Source: Mantis religiosa (lineage: Eukaryota > Arthropoda > Insecta > Mantodea > Mantidae). Taken from it: DNA of 64,000 nt. Shown piece after piece: positions 1 through 10,558 of this stretch. A model generated the notes under the pieces. That model searched no databases, had not been told where the DNA came from, and saw only the letters and a program-made list of their open reading frames with translations. The DNA is taken from positions 97,454,201-97,518,200 of the forward strand of contig CM060953.1 in NCBI GenBank assembly GCA_030765055.1, in the 5' to 3' direction. The position numbers and the translations under genes are program-made. How positions within the stretch are numbered: the stretch's first letter is position 1; each line of letters opens with the position of its first letter.

Positions 1-515
1 CCAATACAGTTGAATCTCGAAATTTCACTACTTTGTTTTACTGTAGCAAAAGCCATTATTTGTGCCGAACGCACCTAATATTTTAATCATTTTGTGTTGT
101 GTGCATACGAACCAATGTATGTATGTTTAGCTACGCAAGCGACTTCTCCGATTCAAGTTAAGTTTATTTATGCTATACCAAGCGATAGTCATACGAGCAT
201 ATGTTGCGTTACACTGAAAAGCTGTCAGCATCTGTTATTACAGTGTTTCTCAACCAAGGTTTCTGGTAGCCTTATGCAGCTGTTTTCGCTCAGTAGTTTA
301 GTTATTTATACTCTCTCTGTGTTCAGAGTGATTTCTTATAGCTATCAAGAGCTAAATGAATGACACATTTGAAATTGTTACATTTCAATGTTAACCATGG
401 CTTATCCACTTAATGTAGCATATGATGTATACAGGCTTCTTATATTACTGTAGAAAATCTGGAATATTTGCTGTGCGATTATGAAGGAGATGTTTAGGAT
501 ATAGTTTACAGTGAC
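1..515. other. no recognisable feature (left edge, SIRT1 intron)
   Basis: I see no exon, repeat or RNA gene here. The next exon of SIRT1 begins in the middle of a Gly codon and its family partner residues (the catalytic His-Gly) are not encoded in this stretch, so this is probably intron left of the first visible exon. Confidence 0.4.
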
Positions 516-1187
516 ATGTACTGGTTCTCAGATGGCATGTTAGCTACTCCATCGTTTGGGGGAAGTGGCGGGTCAAATATGGGTGATGTGGATCAGCTAT
601 TACTAGCTTTCCCTCTTTACGAAAAACAGTTAAAAGTAAAAAAGTATTTTTATACCACTGGATGTAACCATGCACAGTCATTTAGTAATTTGCAGAGCTG
701 TAAATTCATGCAAGACATTAATCTACCTGTACTTGTGCATATAAATAGCTCGTAACCTAATTGAGTATTATAATACCCAGAGGTAAGGGGTAAGAAATTC
801 ACCACGACATCACCCCTCATACTTGAGAGAAAACACTTTCCTAAAAGCATACCACCCACAACCAAAAAAGTCGCAACCGTTTCGAAAATGTCTAGTGTGT
901 TGCGAAAAAGAAGTTCACAAGGAAACCCATATTATTTGGTGTGAATCTGCAGATGTGCTCTTGGATGTTTATCCCGTTTTGGAGCTGTACAATTCAAAAA
1001 GAAACCTTTAAGGGTATGTTTACATCCCATATAGAACTAACTTAAATTTGTTGTAAAATAGGAAGATTAAAGTAACTGGCGTTATATGACCATTAAATGC
1101 ATGTATGCGCAGGACGTCTATACACGTCCATATCGGTTTGGGGCATTTTAACTTGGACGTCATATGACGTCCATATCGGTGAAAGGG
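516..1187 (+). mobile_element. piggyBac transposon remnant, C-terminal part
   Basis: Decayed piggyBac transposase. Around 576-600 the reading 'NMGDVDQ' matches the family's YN.xMGGVDxxDQ block. At 823-1011, after a frameshift, there is the terminal cysteine-rich zinc finger (pattern F-R-x-C-x-V-C ... C ... E-L-Y; the second cysteine pair is partly lost). The end at 1181-1187 (gaaaggg) abuts TTAA at 1188-1191, the obligatory piggyBac target site, and the subterminal stretch 1115-1180 carries repeated gacgtc-ccatatcggt units typical of such ends. The left end is not visible. Several stops and at least one frameshift make it inactive. Family assignment comes from motif order; the exact subfamily is unknown. 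Confidence 0.62.
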
Positions 1188-1456
1188 TTAAGCAAATAAT
1201 CAGCTAAATAATCCTGTCCCATATGTAAATAAATGCAAGCTAAATCAAATTGCTATTCTTTCAATGTGGACTTATGTTAATGCTTACCTTTTCGAATTGT
1301 TCTTCAATATGTAGCAAAACAGTGTATGATTATTAAAATAGTTATATACTAATAAATACTTAATAGCTTAATCAGGTTCTCTTGTGTGTCAGATGATATA
1401 GGTTATAAAGCCACACATGAACATTATTTGTACATGTTTTGTTTTGTAATTTTCAG

Positions 1457-1618
1457 GATCATTTGCTACAGCTTCCTGTACTCGCTGTAAGCATAAAGTA
1501 ACAGCTGATGAAATTCGAAAGGATATTTTTGAGCAAAGAATTCCATTATGTACTGTCTGCCCTAAACGAACTCTGCCACATATGAATGAAAATGAAGACA
1601 AATATGAAAGTTTCAGAG
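1457..1618 (+). CDS. SIRT1: SIRT1 exon: zinc-binding module
   Basis: Encodes the small zinc-binding domain of sirtuin 1, the NAD+-dependent lysine deacetylase of nucleus and cytosol. The first codon is split (two bases complete a Gly) and the read begins SFATASCTRC, matching the vertebrate SFATASCxxC stretch that follows the catalytic His-Gly. All four zinc cysteines are present as two CxxC pairs (SCTRC and PLCTVCP). Acceptor is tttcag at 1451-1456; donor gtaagg starts at 1619. It exits in phase 1 and joins the 6692 exon to give SFR-DLVSQG. The segment after the second CxxC is a little longer than in vertebrates. The catalytic His lies in an upstream exon outside this window. Confidence 0.93.
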
Positions 1619-2817
1619 GTAAGGCTACATACTTGGTTTATACAAAATAAAATCGGAAATGATAATTTGTTTATGCTTATTAGTTTGAAGAGTTATAATC
1701 CTTTCACTGTTTTTAAGGGCCCATCACGTTTTCCCTCTTTCGTTCTTCCCTTTTTCGGCGTAGGCCATAGTGAAATCAGAATATGAACAACAAACAACCA
1801 AATTATTACTATAGATGAAAAGGATGTAAGTAAGTGTTTGTAAATAACAAAGAAAGGTGCCAAATAATTAGGAGGTATTATAACGTAGGTAGGAAGCAAG
1901 GAAAAGTCTAGAAATAGGGGTAGGAAAATAGTAATTAAGGGAGGTATAGGAAGATAAATTAGACATAGAGAAAATGGAAGTAAAAGACTATAAATGAAGA
2001 CCAATAGCAATATAAGCATGTCCAACAAAATGTAAATGTATTAAATGTATTGCAGATGGCTGTCCAACAAATGGGCAGGGTCCCAAGTTCAAGGTCAGTC
2101 TAAAATGTTAAAGTTTACAATCCTTACTTTAGATCAAACTCTTCCCTGATAACTTTCTTAGCAAGAAAGACTTTTGTTGACATCGGTTTGAATATAACAA
2201 GGGCAAATACAACTGGCTAAAATTGTTAATCCATTTTGTAGTCTAAAGCTTGTGCAAGAAAAAGATTGAACCAATTAGGGTGAGTACAGACCATCCAAGT
2301 TCATACTTGTTAAAAAAGTTGTCTTGACGCAAGCTGACAATGTGAGGTAAACAGCCACAAATTTTCCTTCTATGATGCGTGGGCTTATGCATTTTCTATC
2401 ATGCTCTATTACAGGTTAGGTGTTAGCAATAGAAAATATATTTGTATACACTGTTATCACTCTTTGCTTTGTACAGTTTGAAGTGTTCGAATGCATGTTT
2501 TCATGTTTACTTTTGAATTAATTTAAAATTGTGTGTACTGTGTATGCATTAAATTATTTAGATAATTGAAATGCTAACTGAAACATTTATTCTGCAAGTA
2601 CTTGATGTACACTGCGTCAGAACAAATTAATGCCAACAGTTGCATAAACAGTATATAGACACATTCCTTACCATTTATCTTAGAAGTACAATTAGAAACC
2701 TTGTCAATAGATTGAAAAGAACAGGTTTTCTGAACTCAAAATAAGCTTTTAACAGAAGAAATGCTCAAAGTATAAACTTGTAAGAAGCGTAGGGACAGTG
2801 AAGCACAAATTAGTACA
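1619..2817. other. SIRT1 intron, no recognisable feature
   Basis: AT-rich intron sequence. Open frames here lack family motifs or codon bias. I see no repeat with defined ends before the foldback that begins at about 2818. Confidence 0.4.
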
Positions 2818-2872
2818 AAAGTGAATCAAGAAGATATTGACACATTGCTTCACTCACACTGTTTATTCACAG

Positions 2873-2906
2873 GACATGTTTCAAGAGCTCTTGCTCCTAT
2901 CATCAG
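2873..2906 (-). ncRNA. hammerhead-ribozyme-like motif, left arm of foldback A
   Basis: Reverse strand reads CTGATGA, then a 6-bp helix II with an AAGA loop, GAAA, a minimal helix III (C-AT-G) and GTC at the cleavage position. It mirrors the plus-strand motif at 3133-3166. One extra U separates A9 of the core from helix II. Confidence 0.62.
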
Positions 2907-3132
2907 CTGATACTCGACTAGTGCAGGTTATAGTGGTTTCCTCTTTCTCCGTTTTGTCAATAGATGGCGTGATGTACTTGTCAAAGATGTCCGGTGGTGG
3001 AGTTTCAAATGGAGTTTCAAGGCATGAATTTTGAAACTCCACCACCGGACGTCTTTGACAAGTACATCACGCCATCTATTGACAAAACGGAGAAAGAGGA
3101 AACCACTACAACCTGCACTAGTCGAGTATCAG

Positions 3133-3166
3133 CTGATGATAGGAGCAAGAGCTCTTGAAACATGTC
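3133..3166 (+). ncRNA. hammerhead-ribozyme-like motif, right arm of foldback A
   Basis: CTGATGA at 3133-3139, helix II GAGC/GCTC extended by a G-U and an A-U pair, GAAA at 3157-3160, then CATGTC with GTC at 3164-3166. This is a type I arrangement with minimal helix III, the form known from Penelope-like elements. Helix I starts with CAG/CTG across the site. A single unpaired U at 3140 lies between the core and helix II, so activity is not certain. Confidence 0.65.
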
Positions 3167-3530
3167 CTGTGAATAAACAGTGTGAGTGAAGCAACGTGTC
3201 AATACTTCTCGATTCACTTTAGAAGAAATGCTGCCTAATATTGCCACACAACTTGAAAATTCTCCTAACAAAGCTTTATCTAGTGCAGCACAAGAAGCAG
3301 GCATTTCAAAAGCTTCAGTCCCTACAGCCACTAAACTTTTAAAATTGAAATCTTAATGAGTTACTGTGGTCCAAGAACTACATCCACATGACAACCAAGG
3401 TCTAGTGAATTTTTGCAATTGGGTTTTACAGAACATCCATTATAGTGTTGTTGATCTACATTTAATCATTTTCTCTAATGGAACATGGTTTTCATCACAT
3501 ATATTTACATATATATATACACACATATTT

Positions 3531-3566
3531 GTCAAAACTAAGGAAGTTTCGCAGTACGAAGTGTGT

Positions 3567-3649
<83 letters not shown>

Positions 3650-3673
3650 CAAAACTAAGGAAGTTTCGCAGTA
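3531..3673. repeat. (TG)n microsatellite bracketed by a 26-bp direct repeat
   Basis: About 90 bp of TG dinucleotides (3561-3649) lie between two identical copies of gtcaaaactaaggaagtttc plus gcagta (3531-3556 and 3648-3673). The bracket suggests that the array expanded inside a duplicated unit, or that a short insertion was followed by TG growth. Apparent proteins across the array are translation artefacts. Confidence 0.85.
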
Positions 3674-4122
3674 ATGGACATAAGATAATTTTTTAGATGA
3701 AACCTCGTACGATACCCATGACGTATCGAGAAAGGTGGCAAACTTGCAGAAAGATCTGGGAGAAGGAGGGTCTGTGTTGTAAAACGATTATAAGGGTTTG
3801 TCAAAGGCAGCGGCCGACGTGCACATGAGTTAACTAAACAGACTGTACCAGATGTTTTTGTACTTCACAGCTGTCTCACAGATACAAACAATATTTTGTG
3901 AATCCCCCTTGTAATCCAAGCATCAAACCAATTATTTTAAGGTGATCACATATTTTCCAACAGTGAAACTTGTATTTTAAAACACTCTTGGCTATACTTT
4001 CATAAACTTTCCTTAAGAGCTACCTACACCTAAGGAAAACTGAAACAGATGGAAGTTTACTAAAATTAGGCAAGTGAGTCAACCTTGTATATACTTTGCT
4101 CCACTTACAAGTTTTTTATGAA

Positions 4123-4156
4123 GACTAGTTTCTGGGGACTTCTCCCCTATCGTCAG
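4123..4156 (-). ncRNA. hammerhead-ribozyme-like motif, left end of PLE B
   Basis: Reverse strand: CTGACGA, helix II of four G-C pairs (gggg/cccc) plus a closing U-A, GAAA, then CTAGTC as minimal helix III and cleavage triplet. Core residues are complete. The sister motif at 5425-5460 is degenerate. Confidence 0.62.
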
Positions 4157-4191
4157 CTCTGTGGTAGTCTACAGTTATAAAAACTGAAGAG

Positions 4192-4824
4192 GTGATGATA
4201 TCCTTTGATATCAGATCTCTATTCACGAGTATACCAGTAGAAAAAATTCCAAAATTGATGAAAGGCTGGTTATCCAAAAGCAACGTTGCGGATGATAAAA
4301 TAGAGGAGTACATCAAATTAACCATCTTATGTATTGAACAAAACAGCTTCACGTTCTCCAGCAAAATCTTCGAACAAACAGCAGGTTTGGCCATGGGTAA
4401 CCCTCTTTCACCATTACTAGCTAATCTGTTCATGAGCAATTTGGAAACACACATTACTAAAGCCTTTCCTCATATTTTCAAATGTTGGCATAGATATGTC
4501 GACGATGTGTTTGCTATAGTTCCTAGAAGACTAACTGAGGATGCTATAAAGTTGCTAAACCTACAAGAAAAATCCATAGTTTTCACCATTGAAGTAGAGC
4601 AGGATGAATGGCTACCTTTTCTAGATTTGAAAATCATTAGAACACCAACAGGATTACAATTTGGAATATACCGAAAAGCAACACATGTTGACAATTACAT
4701 TAAATGTAACCCATTCAACCCAGTACAACATCAATATGCAGTATTTCATAGTTTGGTTCACAGATTAATCAACAGTCCGCTAACAAAAACAGAATATGAA
4801 CAGGAGTACACTCACATACACTAG
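4192..4824 (+). pseudogene. PLE reverse transcriptase fragment
   Basis: Reverse transcriptase of a Penelope-like retroelement, related to telomerase RT. The ORF enters at the palm (SFDIRSLFTSIP), then LAMGNPLSPLLANLFM (residues ~66-82), the catalytic YVDDVFA block (~102-108) and the primer-grip-like region WLPFLDLKI, followed by the PLE-typical FGIYRKATHVDNYI. Fingers and start are missing (5' truncation by the left inverted end) and the frame breaks at 4824; thumb residues continue in other frames. Dead copy, but all palm catalytic aspartates are present. Confidence 0.88.
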
Positions 4825-5029
4825 GTTGCCAAATTGAACAACTATAACACAAATTTCATCAAAAAATGTATCTACAGACACAAAAGAAACAAAAACTTAA
4901 AGGACATTACTACATTAAAAAAAAAAAACTAGAAAACATTTCATCCAAAATACTTCAAAAAATTTGAAAAGATATTTAAGAGCTTCAACATAAAATTAGC
5001 CCCTCAGAACAAACACAACATCTCCAACT

Positions 5030-5330
5030 TACTAAACCACCCTCTAAAAAATAGCACACCGAAAACTCAATTATCAGGCATTTACCAAATGAGCTGCCAG
5101 GATTGTGACAAGATATACATTGGTAAGACCAAAAGGAATCTAGGAACAAGAATGAAAGAACACTTCAGAAATATTAAATTCAAACACATGGACAAGTCGG
5201 TCGTAGCACATCACTTTTCGTCTGAGAATCACAACGATCAAACAGGCAAAGAAACCTCTGGAACTACAAATTTGGGAAAACATTTATTACAAAGAAACAG
5301 GACCTCTTGTAGAAATTTGAAATTCCCACC
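5030..5330 (+). pseudogene. PLE GIY-YIG endonuclease fragment
   Basis: Encodes the C-terminal endonuclease typical of Penelope-type PLEs. IYQMSCQDCDKIYIGKTKR shows the CxxC-(D)-K-IYIG signature; the catalytic Arg block (LGTRMKEHFRNIK) and HHFSSENH follow. The tail is frameshifted after about 5290, but the usual terminal motif (NLKFPP) can still be read. It belongs to the PLE whose RT lies just upstream. Confidence 0.85.
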
Positions 5331-5526
5331 GTAGATGACGTCATCAAACTTACCAGAATATTAGATGGCAGCACGACACCAAGCCAGATGCAGACACCGG
5401 ATGCATCATCAGTCAACCACAGAACTGACGATAGGGAAGAGGTTCCCAGAAAGTATTCTTCTTCAAAAAATTTGTAAGTGGAGAAAAGTATATACAAGGT
5501 TGACTCATTTGCCTAATTTTAGTAAC

Positions 5527-6691
5527 ATTTAGTACTGTTATAAATTTTTTCTCCTCTGATTTTTTGGGGGTAAATTCTGCACAAATATAACAAAAATTAT
5601 CTGGATTATTTCTACACTTACGATGGGAACCATCTCTTCACATTACACCACTAAAAGCCATTATACTGAGTGAAAATGAAACGTCAGTGTACCACACAGC
5701 TTTCAACACATCCACAGTGAGAGTGACGGATTCTTTTCTCAAGTGAAACCTATTTTAAACTGTTAGCCAACATCCGCACCCAGGTATAAATTTCAACATT
5801 GGGCTAAAGGTCTCTACCCGGATTTCCCTCTTTGCAGTGTCTGCTTCTGTAGAAAATACAGACAAATGAATCCCCCAACTGGTATAATTGACAAAGACTT
5901 TGCTAAATGGTACAGCATGACTTCATCTTTACATTTTGTAAGTACATGCGTAAATAATCATGTAGGACAAAGTTGGATAACCTACACACACATGTTACCA
6001 CAGCTGGTATACAAATAGTTTTCTTTATGTATAGCTAAAAATTGTGATGTGATGTGCCATTTTAAGCATCATTTTCACAATGTGGTGTGAAATTGGACTA
6101 AAAACATGTATTATCTTCGCTGAGCTAAATTTTATTTTGGGTAGTGTTGGGCAGTGTTTGAAGCCATAGTTATTTATAAAGGTTTATAGCCCACACTTTC
6201 TTCAGTTCTTACTGTATGCAATTATCTTGGGGAACCTAAAAGTAGGGTCTATAGAAATAAACCTCACAGTGAAGATAAACTGAAATACAATATTACAGCA
6301 GAAATCAGGAAGATCAGAGGAAAAACATTTGCATGCAAATCTAAATTTCATCAAAAAATGTTGCAAATACATGAATGCTTAAAGACACTCTTTTGAGTAA
6401 CAGAATAGTGAAATAAAATGATTGTGTGCATATCATAAAATAATGAACATATATGATTAAGGGTATATGGGGGAAATTATACATCTAGAATGGTACTGTT
6501 TGCTTATTGTCTTTGTGCCCCCTGTTATAAATTTTCTCAGCTGAAACATTACACAGACTGTATATAAACAATTGCAGAAGTTACTTTTCAGTAAAAGTAT
6601 TTGATAACTATCATCTGATAATGTTTTACAACCTCATAGAATCCTCATGCCTGCATTTATGTAACTTTATATTCTTTACTTATATTTTCAG
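5527..6691. other. SIRT1 intron, no recognisable feature
   Basis: No motif, repeat with ends or RNA gene recognised. The 3' end (tatattttcag) is a normal acceptor for the next SIRT1 exon. Confidence 0.4.
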
Positions 6692-6850
6692 ATCTAGTTT
6701 CTCAGGGAATAATGAAACCTGACATAGTATTCTTTGGAGAAGGCCTTCCAGAAATCTTTCATGAATCTATGGCAAAGGATAAAGATGAATGCGATCTTCT
6801 TATTGTAATAGGTTCATCACTGAAAGTCAGACCTGTTGCACTTATTCCAA
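6692..6850 (+). CDS. SIRT1: SIRT1 exon: Rossmann-fold strand, deacetylase core
   Basis: Begins in phase 1 (completing Asp) and reads LVSQGIMKPDIVFFGEGLP, then HESMAKDKDECDLLIVIGSS and LKVRPVALIP. These correspond to the human IMKPEIVFFGENLP and DLLIVIGSSLKVRPVALIP blocks that form the NAD+/acetyl-lysine cleft; the VFFGE and GSSLKVRPV residues are intact. Acceptor ttttcag at 6685-6691, donor gtaaga at 6851. The exon ends in phase 1 and gives IPS-SIPPGV with the next exon, exactly as in vertebrates. Confidence 0.95.
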
Positions 6851-6946
6851 GTAAGATAATTGAACAATATACTTGAGATACTGAACTGAGTTTATATATT
6901 TGTTACTTGGAGAATGAGTCAGCTAAATCAAATACTAGTTCGGCAA

Positions 6947-6947
<1 letters not shown>

Positions 6948-6987
<40 letters not shown>

Positions 6988-6991
6988 CCAG
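6948..6991 (+). promoter_or_regulatory. (TA)n + T27 tract forming the SIRT1 acceptor polypyrimidine run
   Basis: Six TA units run straight into about 27 uninterrupted T residues and then ccag, the acceptor of the 6992 exon. The homopolymer therefore is the polypyrimidine tract itself. Confidence 0.8.
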
Positions 6992-7109
6992 GTTCTATAC
7001 CACCAGGAGTTCCACAGATATTAATCAACCGAGAACCACTTCCACATTTTAATTTTGATGTCGAACTACTGGGAGACAGTGATATTATTATCAATCAGTT
7101 ATGCCATAT
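6992..7109 (+). CDS. SIRT1: SIRT1 exon: end of catalytic core
   Basis: Short exon reading SIPPGVPQILINREPLPHF, then DVELLGDSDIIINQLC. It matches the last strand and helix of the sirtuin fold (human SIPHEVPQILINREPLPH and DVELLGDCDVIINELC). The ILINRE segment holds the adenine-ribose contacts. Acceptor ccag directly follows the T tract; donor gtaagt starts at 7110. The exon ends after two bases of a Met codon, completed by the next exon. Position and phase agree with a single continuous gene. Confidence 0.95.
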
Positions 7110-7411
7110 GTAAGTTAAAAAACAGTTCTTTTTCCGAAGCTATAATGTAAACATAGAGTATATCAAGCAACATTAAAATAAATAATTTTGTAAAACTGTA
7201 AACTCAACTGTCATGCTATTATTTCCTTCCCAGTCATTAGCTTACATTTTCACATGCATTGTCAAATTTATCTTTAAACAACCTCAAAGCATGCATTTCT
7301 AATAAAAGTTCATAATTTTTTTTAACCCAAATTCAATACTTCCATTACCATAGGCAAGCAGTAGAAAAAGTTAAAGGGAACCATAGGATGAAATGTGTGT
7401 TCTTTTTGTAG

Positions 7412-8253
7412 GATGAGTGATGATTGGAAGGAAGGGTGCTGTTTACCATCCCCATTAATAGAAGCACCTCATTTGCTACCGCAGATGAGTAGGCGTAAAG
7501 AGAAAGATCAAGATCGGGACAGTGGGCAAGGTGCAGACTGCAGCAGTCAAGACAGTGTTGTCAATCGTAGTGCATCCTCCAGAAGTACAGCAGATCGAAT
7601 GATGAACATAGAAAACAGTGAAGCAGAATCTCTACAAATGTCCATTGACAGTGGTGTCAGTATATCAACTGCAGATAGTAATTTCAGTGTGCCTAAGGAA
7701 AGGCATATGTCAGTTGATTCTTCAACATTGGACAGTGGTGTAGGGCTCTCTGCAGACAGTCCAACAGACAGTTGCAGAAACAGTGGTCATATTCACATGA
7801 CTGTGGACTCCACAAAGGCGCTTGGTGTATGTGAATTGCATATGGATTCAGGAAAGGAGTGTATTATGGGGAGTGGCATCAATGGTTGTGAATCTGTATC
7901 AAAAGAAAGAGCAGCAGAAGGTTCTTTATTAGTAAACAGCTTTATTTCCAATAAAAATTCAAGTACGGTTTTGGCATCTGCATCAACTAGGGAAAACATG
8001 TCAGAAGTTTCAGCTGAGAAATTGTCATTAAATAGGAATTGCGATGCTCATCGGCATATACCAACAGACTTCTTGCATAACTTAGGTGACAGCTATAACA
8101 GAATGGAAAGCAACAGCAATGATTTAGCCACAAAGGAGCGTCGGTTGTCTGTAGATTCTAGTGATGAGCACCCCAAATCAGAGGAAGATTTAGAAATACT
8201 GAGAGCTTGTTGGCAGCCAAAAATACGTGAAAGTTTGGCATCAAGACTTCCAG
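7412..8253 (+). CDS. SIRT1: SIRT1 exon: long low-complexity C-terminal linker
   Basis: An 842-bp exon completing Met and reading SDDWKEGCC, then about 270 residues rich in Ser, Asp, Glu and Asn, and ending SLASRLP. It sits where vertebrate SIRT1 has its disordered C-terminal region between the catalytic core and the ESA motif. It includes four imperfect repeats around the phrase 'S-V/I-D-S-x-V-S/D-S-G-V' (about 7640-7760 and 8140-8165), which resemble phosphorylation-rich linkers. The end ILRACWQPKIRESLASRLP parallels the human CWPNRVAKEQISRRL stretch, so even the linker end is conserved. Acceptor tttgtag 7405-7411; donor gttagt at 8254. Confidence 0.92.
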
Positions 8254-8665
8254 GTTAGTTACTTTGTGTATAATTTAACACATAAGTGGAGTATAGCAAA
8301 AATCTATAAAGAGCTCTATGAAGAGACTCATAAAACAATTACTTGACTGTTAACTAGAAGCTAGTTTGTTTTATTTAAAGCTCACTTTTATTTATTCCAC
8401 TGATATGTTAACAAAATAAGATCTTCATTTTAAAACTAGAAAGTTAAATGAAACCAGAAAACTCGTGTTAATATTTAAGCATTAATTATTCTAATTAGGT
8501 ATCTATTTAAATAGCAACACAGAATGACTGTTACTCTTCAGAGAACCAGAAATTAAACATCAAGTTGTCAACATCACATTGCAACACTTTGGGCAAAATT
8601 AATAGCATGACCCCAGCAAGCTTTGAATGAATTTACCTAAAAGACAACAAAACGCTTTCTATTAA
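8254..8665. other. SIRT1 last intron, left end; nothing recognised
   Basis: Unique-looking AT-rich intron before the PLE foldback. No motif seen. Confidence 0.4.
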
Positions 8666-8721
8666 ATTTAAAGGGAGTTGATTAATGACACTAAACAACA
8701 CTTACTTTTAGATTTTTCCGG

Positions 8722-8754
8722 AACATGTTTCAGAGACTTTGCCTCTATCCTCAG
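8722..8754 (-). ncRNA. hammerhead-ribozyme-like motif, left arm of foldback C
   Basis: Reverse strand CTGAGGA, helix II agag/ctct around gcaaagt, GAAA, CATGTT. GTT is an acceptable NUH triplet. Mirrors 9331-9363. Confidence 0.58.
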
Positions 8755-9330
8755 CAGGCCATCGACTGTTTCTCATTGGTGTAGTTGACGATATTTTGTC
8801 ATAGGTCTCCTCTGGTGGCGGTTCAAGGAACTTGCTGAACAAATCTTTCTGGGGGATGTCGAAATTGAATACTTTGTTCCTATTTTTTGAAATGATTTGT
8901 TCCCATGTGGATAGTTCTTGTTTTCCTGATATATGTTTTAGTAGTTTTGGTTCTGGATTTATGTTGTGGTTTTTTTCCCAAAAATGTGTGGCAACTGCTG
9001 ATTTTTCTAATCGTTTATATTTTATGTTTCTAAAAGAGCAAAGGAACACTTTAGAAACAAAAATATAAACAATTAGAAAAATCAGCAGTTGCCACACATT
9101 TTTGGGAAAAAAACCACAACATAAATCCAGAACCAAAACTACTAAAACATATATCAGGAAAACAAGAACTATCCACATGGGAACAAATCTTCATTTCAAA
9201 AAATAGGAACAAAGTATTCAATTGCGACATCCCCAGAAAGATTTGTTCAGCAAGTTCCTTGAACCGCCACCAGAGGAGACCTATGACAAAATAGCGTCAA
9301 CTACACCAATGAGAACCAGTCGATGGCCGG

Positions 9331-9363
9331 CTGAGGATAGAGGCAAAGTCTCTGAAACATGTT
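9331..9363 (+). ncRNA. hammerhead-ribozyme-like motif, right arm of foldback C
   Basis: CTGAGGA 9331-9337, helix II, GAAA 9354-9357, CATGTT ending 9363. Helix I can form from ccgg on the 5' side and ccgg immediately after the cleavage point. Confidence 0.6.
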
Positions 9364-9712
9364 CCGGAAAAATTTAAAAGTAAGTGTTTAGTGTCATTAA
9401 TCGACTCCCTTTAAATTTAATTTATCATAACACTGTTTTCAACATTTCCAAGAAAGGAATTGAAATGCTTTCTAGTTTATAGAAAAGGACAAGCTTTCAC
9501 AATTAAACTTAAGTACTTCTCTCTGAGTTTTTGAGAAGTTGTGTCCAGCTGAGAACATAGGTTTTCAATCATGAAGGTATTGCCAAATTGTTGGTTTAAC
9601 ACAATGTGCTATTCTATTAATTCAGGCATAGATTAGTTTAATTGAAGTTTGTCTAATATTTTAAATATTAAAAGCAGAAGCATTATTAACAGTGAAGTAT
9701 TCTTCATTTTTT

Positions 9713-10558
9713 AGTTTGATTTTTTAGTCACTATGTTTACACTCAAATTTCACTTGTATAATTGAAACGTTTTCAAGATATTCGATCTCATCCTCAGCTG
9801 TTTGGTGACTAAATGAACATTCCTCTTCTTCCACTACTATGGAGCTCCGATTACTCTGCCATCTGGTGTTAGGGGCACTAAGTAGTAATACTTCATTTAA
9901 TGCCGGGATTTCAAAATTTATAACTATATCACGGTTTTTCGTTATATTTTTTCCCAAATATGCAATTCTATGGGTGTACTTAAAGATTTTAACACTTTAA
10001 TGTTGTGGCCAATGTTCTGGTTTTCTGTCCAAAAATAGTGTGAAACTGCAGATTTTTGTTTGTTTCAACTTAATGTTCCTCTGGTGTTCTTTTTGCCTGG
10101 TTAACAAGTTTCTCTTAGTTTTTCCTATGTAGCTTTTTTCACATAGGAAAAACTAAGAAAAACTTGTTAAACAGGCAAAAAGAACACCAGAGGAACATTA
10201 AGTTGAAACAAACAGAAAAATCTGCAGTTTCACACCATTTTTGGACAGAAAACCACAAACATTAAACTGTTAAAATCTTTAAGTACACCCATAGAATTGG
10301 ATATTTGGGAAAAAATATTCATAACCAAAAACCGTGATAAAGTTATAAATTTTGAAATCCCGGCATTAAATGAACTATTAAAACTTGGTGCCCCTAACAC
10401 CAGATGACAGAGTGATCAGAGTTCCGTAGTAGTGGAAGAAGAGGATTGTTCATTTAGTCACCAAACAGCTCAGGATGAGATTGAATGATCTTGAAAACGT
10501 TTCAATATACAACAAATAAGTGAAGTTTGAGTGCAAACATAGTGACTCAAAAATCAAA
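9713..10558. mobile_element. foldback PLE-derived element D
   Basis: Arms 9713-10130 and 10141-10558 with a 10-bp loop, about 90 percent identical by eye. Each arm holds the end of a PLE GIY-YIG protein (reading outward: KTKRNLLTRQKE-like, QLKQTEKSAVSHHFW, then DKVINFEIPALNELL) and an outward hammerhead-like motif. The left copy (minus, about 9763-9797) has CTGAGGA and GAAA; in the right copy the first core block is mutated (CTCAGGA, near 10469). Helix III is abnormal (ACGT without loop), so both are probably inactive. Confidence 0.75.

Larger units (their letters stand above)
2818..3220. mobile_element. foldback PLE-derived element A
   Basis: A near-perfect palindrome: arm 2818-3018 is the reverse complement of 3030-3220 with a loop of about 11 bases. 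Each arm ends outward with a hammerhead-like motif followed by the sequence ctgtgaataaacagtgtgag. The arms also carry the C-terminal tail of a PLE protein (gaaactccaccacc, reading as a Pro-rich end, as in the other PLE copies in this window). No reverse transcriptase remains. The arrangement is 3' end outward on both sides, meaning two 5'-truncated copies head to head. A short non-autonomous inverted-repeat element is an alternative view. Confidence 0.72.
4056..5526 (+). mobile_element. Penelope-like element B with inverted ends
   Basis: The 3' end (5425-5526, gtaagtggag..cctaattttagtaa) is repeated in inverted orientation at the left (4056-4156). Between them lies a 5'-truncated PLE: RT (4192-4824), a frameshifted thumb/linker (4825-5040) and a GIY-YIG segment (about 5085-5250). 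The left hammerhead-like motif is well kept; the right one (5425-5460) has CTGACGA and GAAA but has lost the GTC site. Inserted in a SIRT1 intron. Confidence 0.82.
8666..9420. mobile_element. foldback PLE-derived element C (long copy)
   Basis: Inverted repeat with arms of about 360 bp (8666-9033 and 9063-9420) and a 30-bp loop. Each arm encodes the GIY-YIG C-terminal part of a PLE (FRNIKYKRLEKSAVATHFW, then NHNINPEPKLLK) and ends outward with a hammerhead-like motif and aagtaagtgtt..gtgtcattaat. The right flank 9413-9460 recurs in reverse beside the short copy at 30.4 kb, so the family includes some sequence outside the palindrome on one side. Confidence 0.8.

Noticed and set aside
1693..2028. 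Hydrophobic 111-aa minus-strand frame in a SIRT1 intron
   Set aside because: Leu/Ile/Pro bias from purine-rich DNA on the plus strand; nothing conserved.
3366..3696. Frames of repeated Cys-Val or Thr-His across TG/CA arrays (also at 19.8, 36.3 and 52.3 kb)
   Set aside because: Direct translation of dinucleotide microsatellites; no start context or conserved flank.
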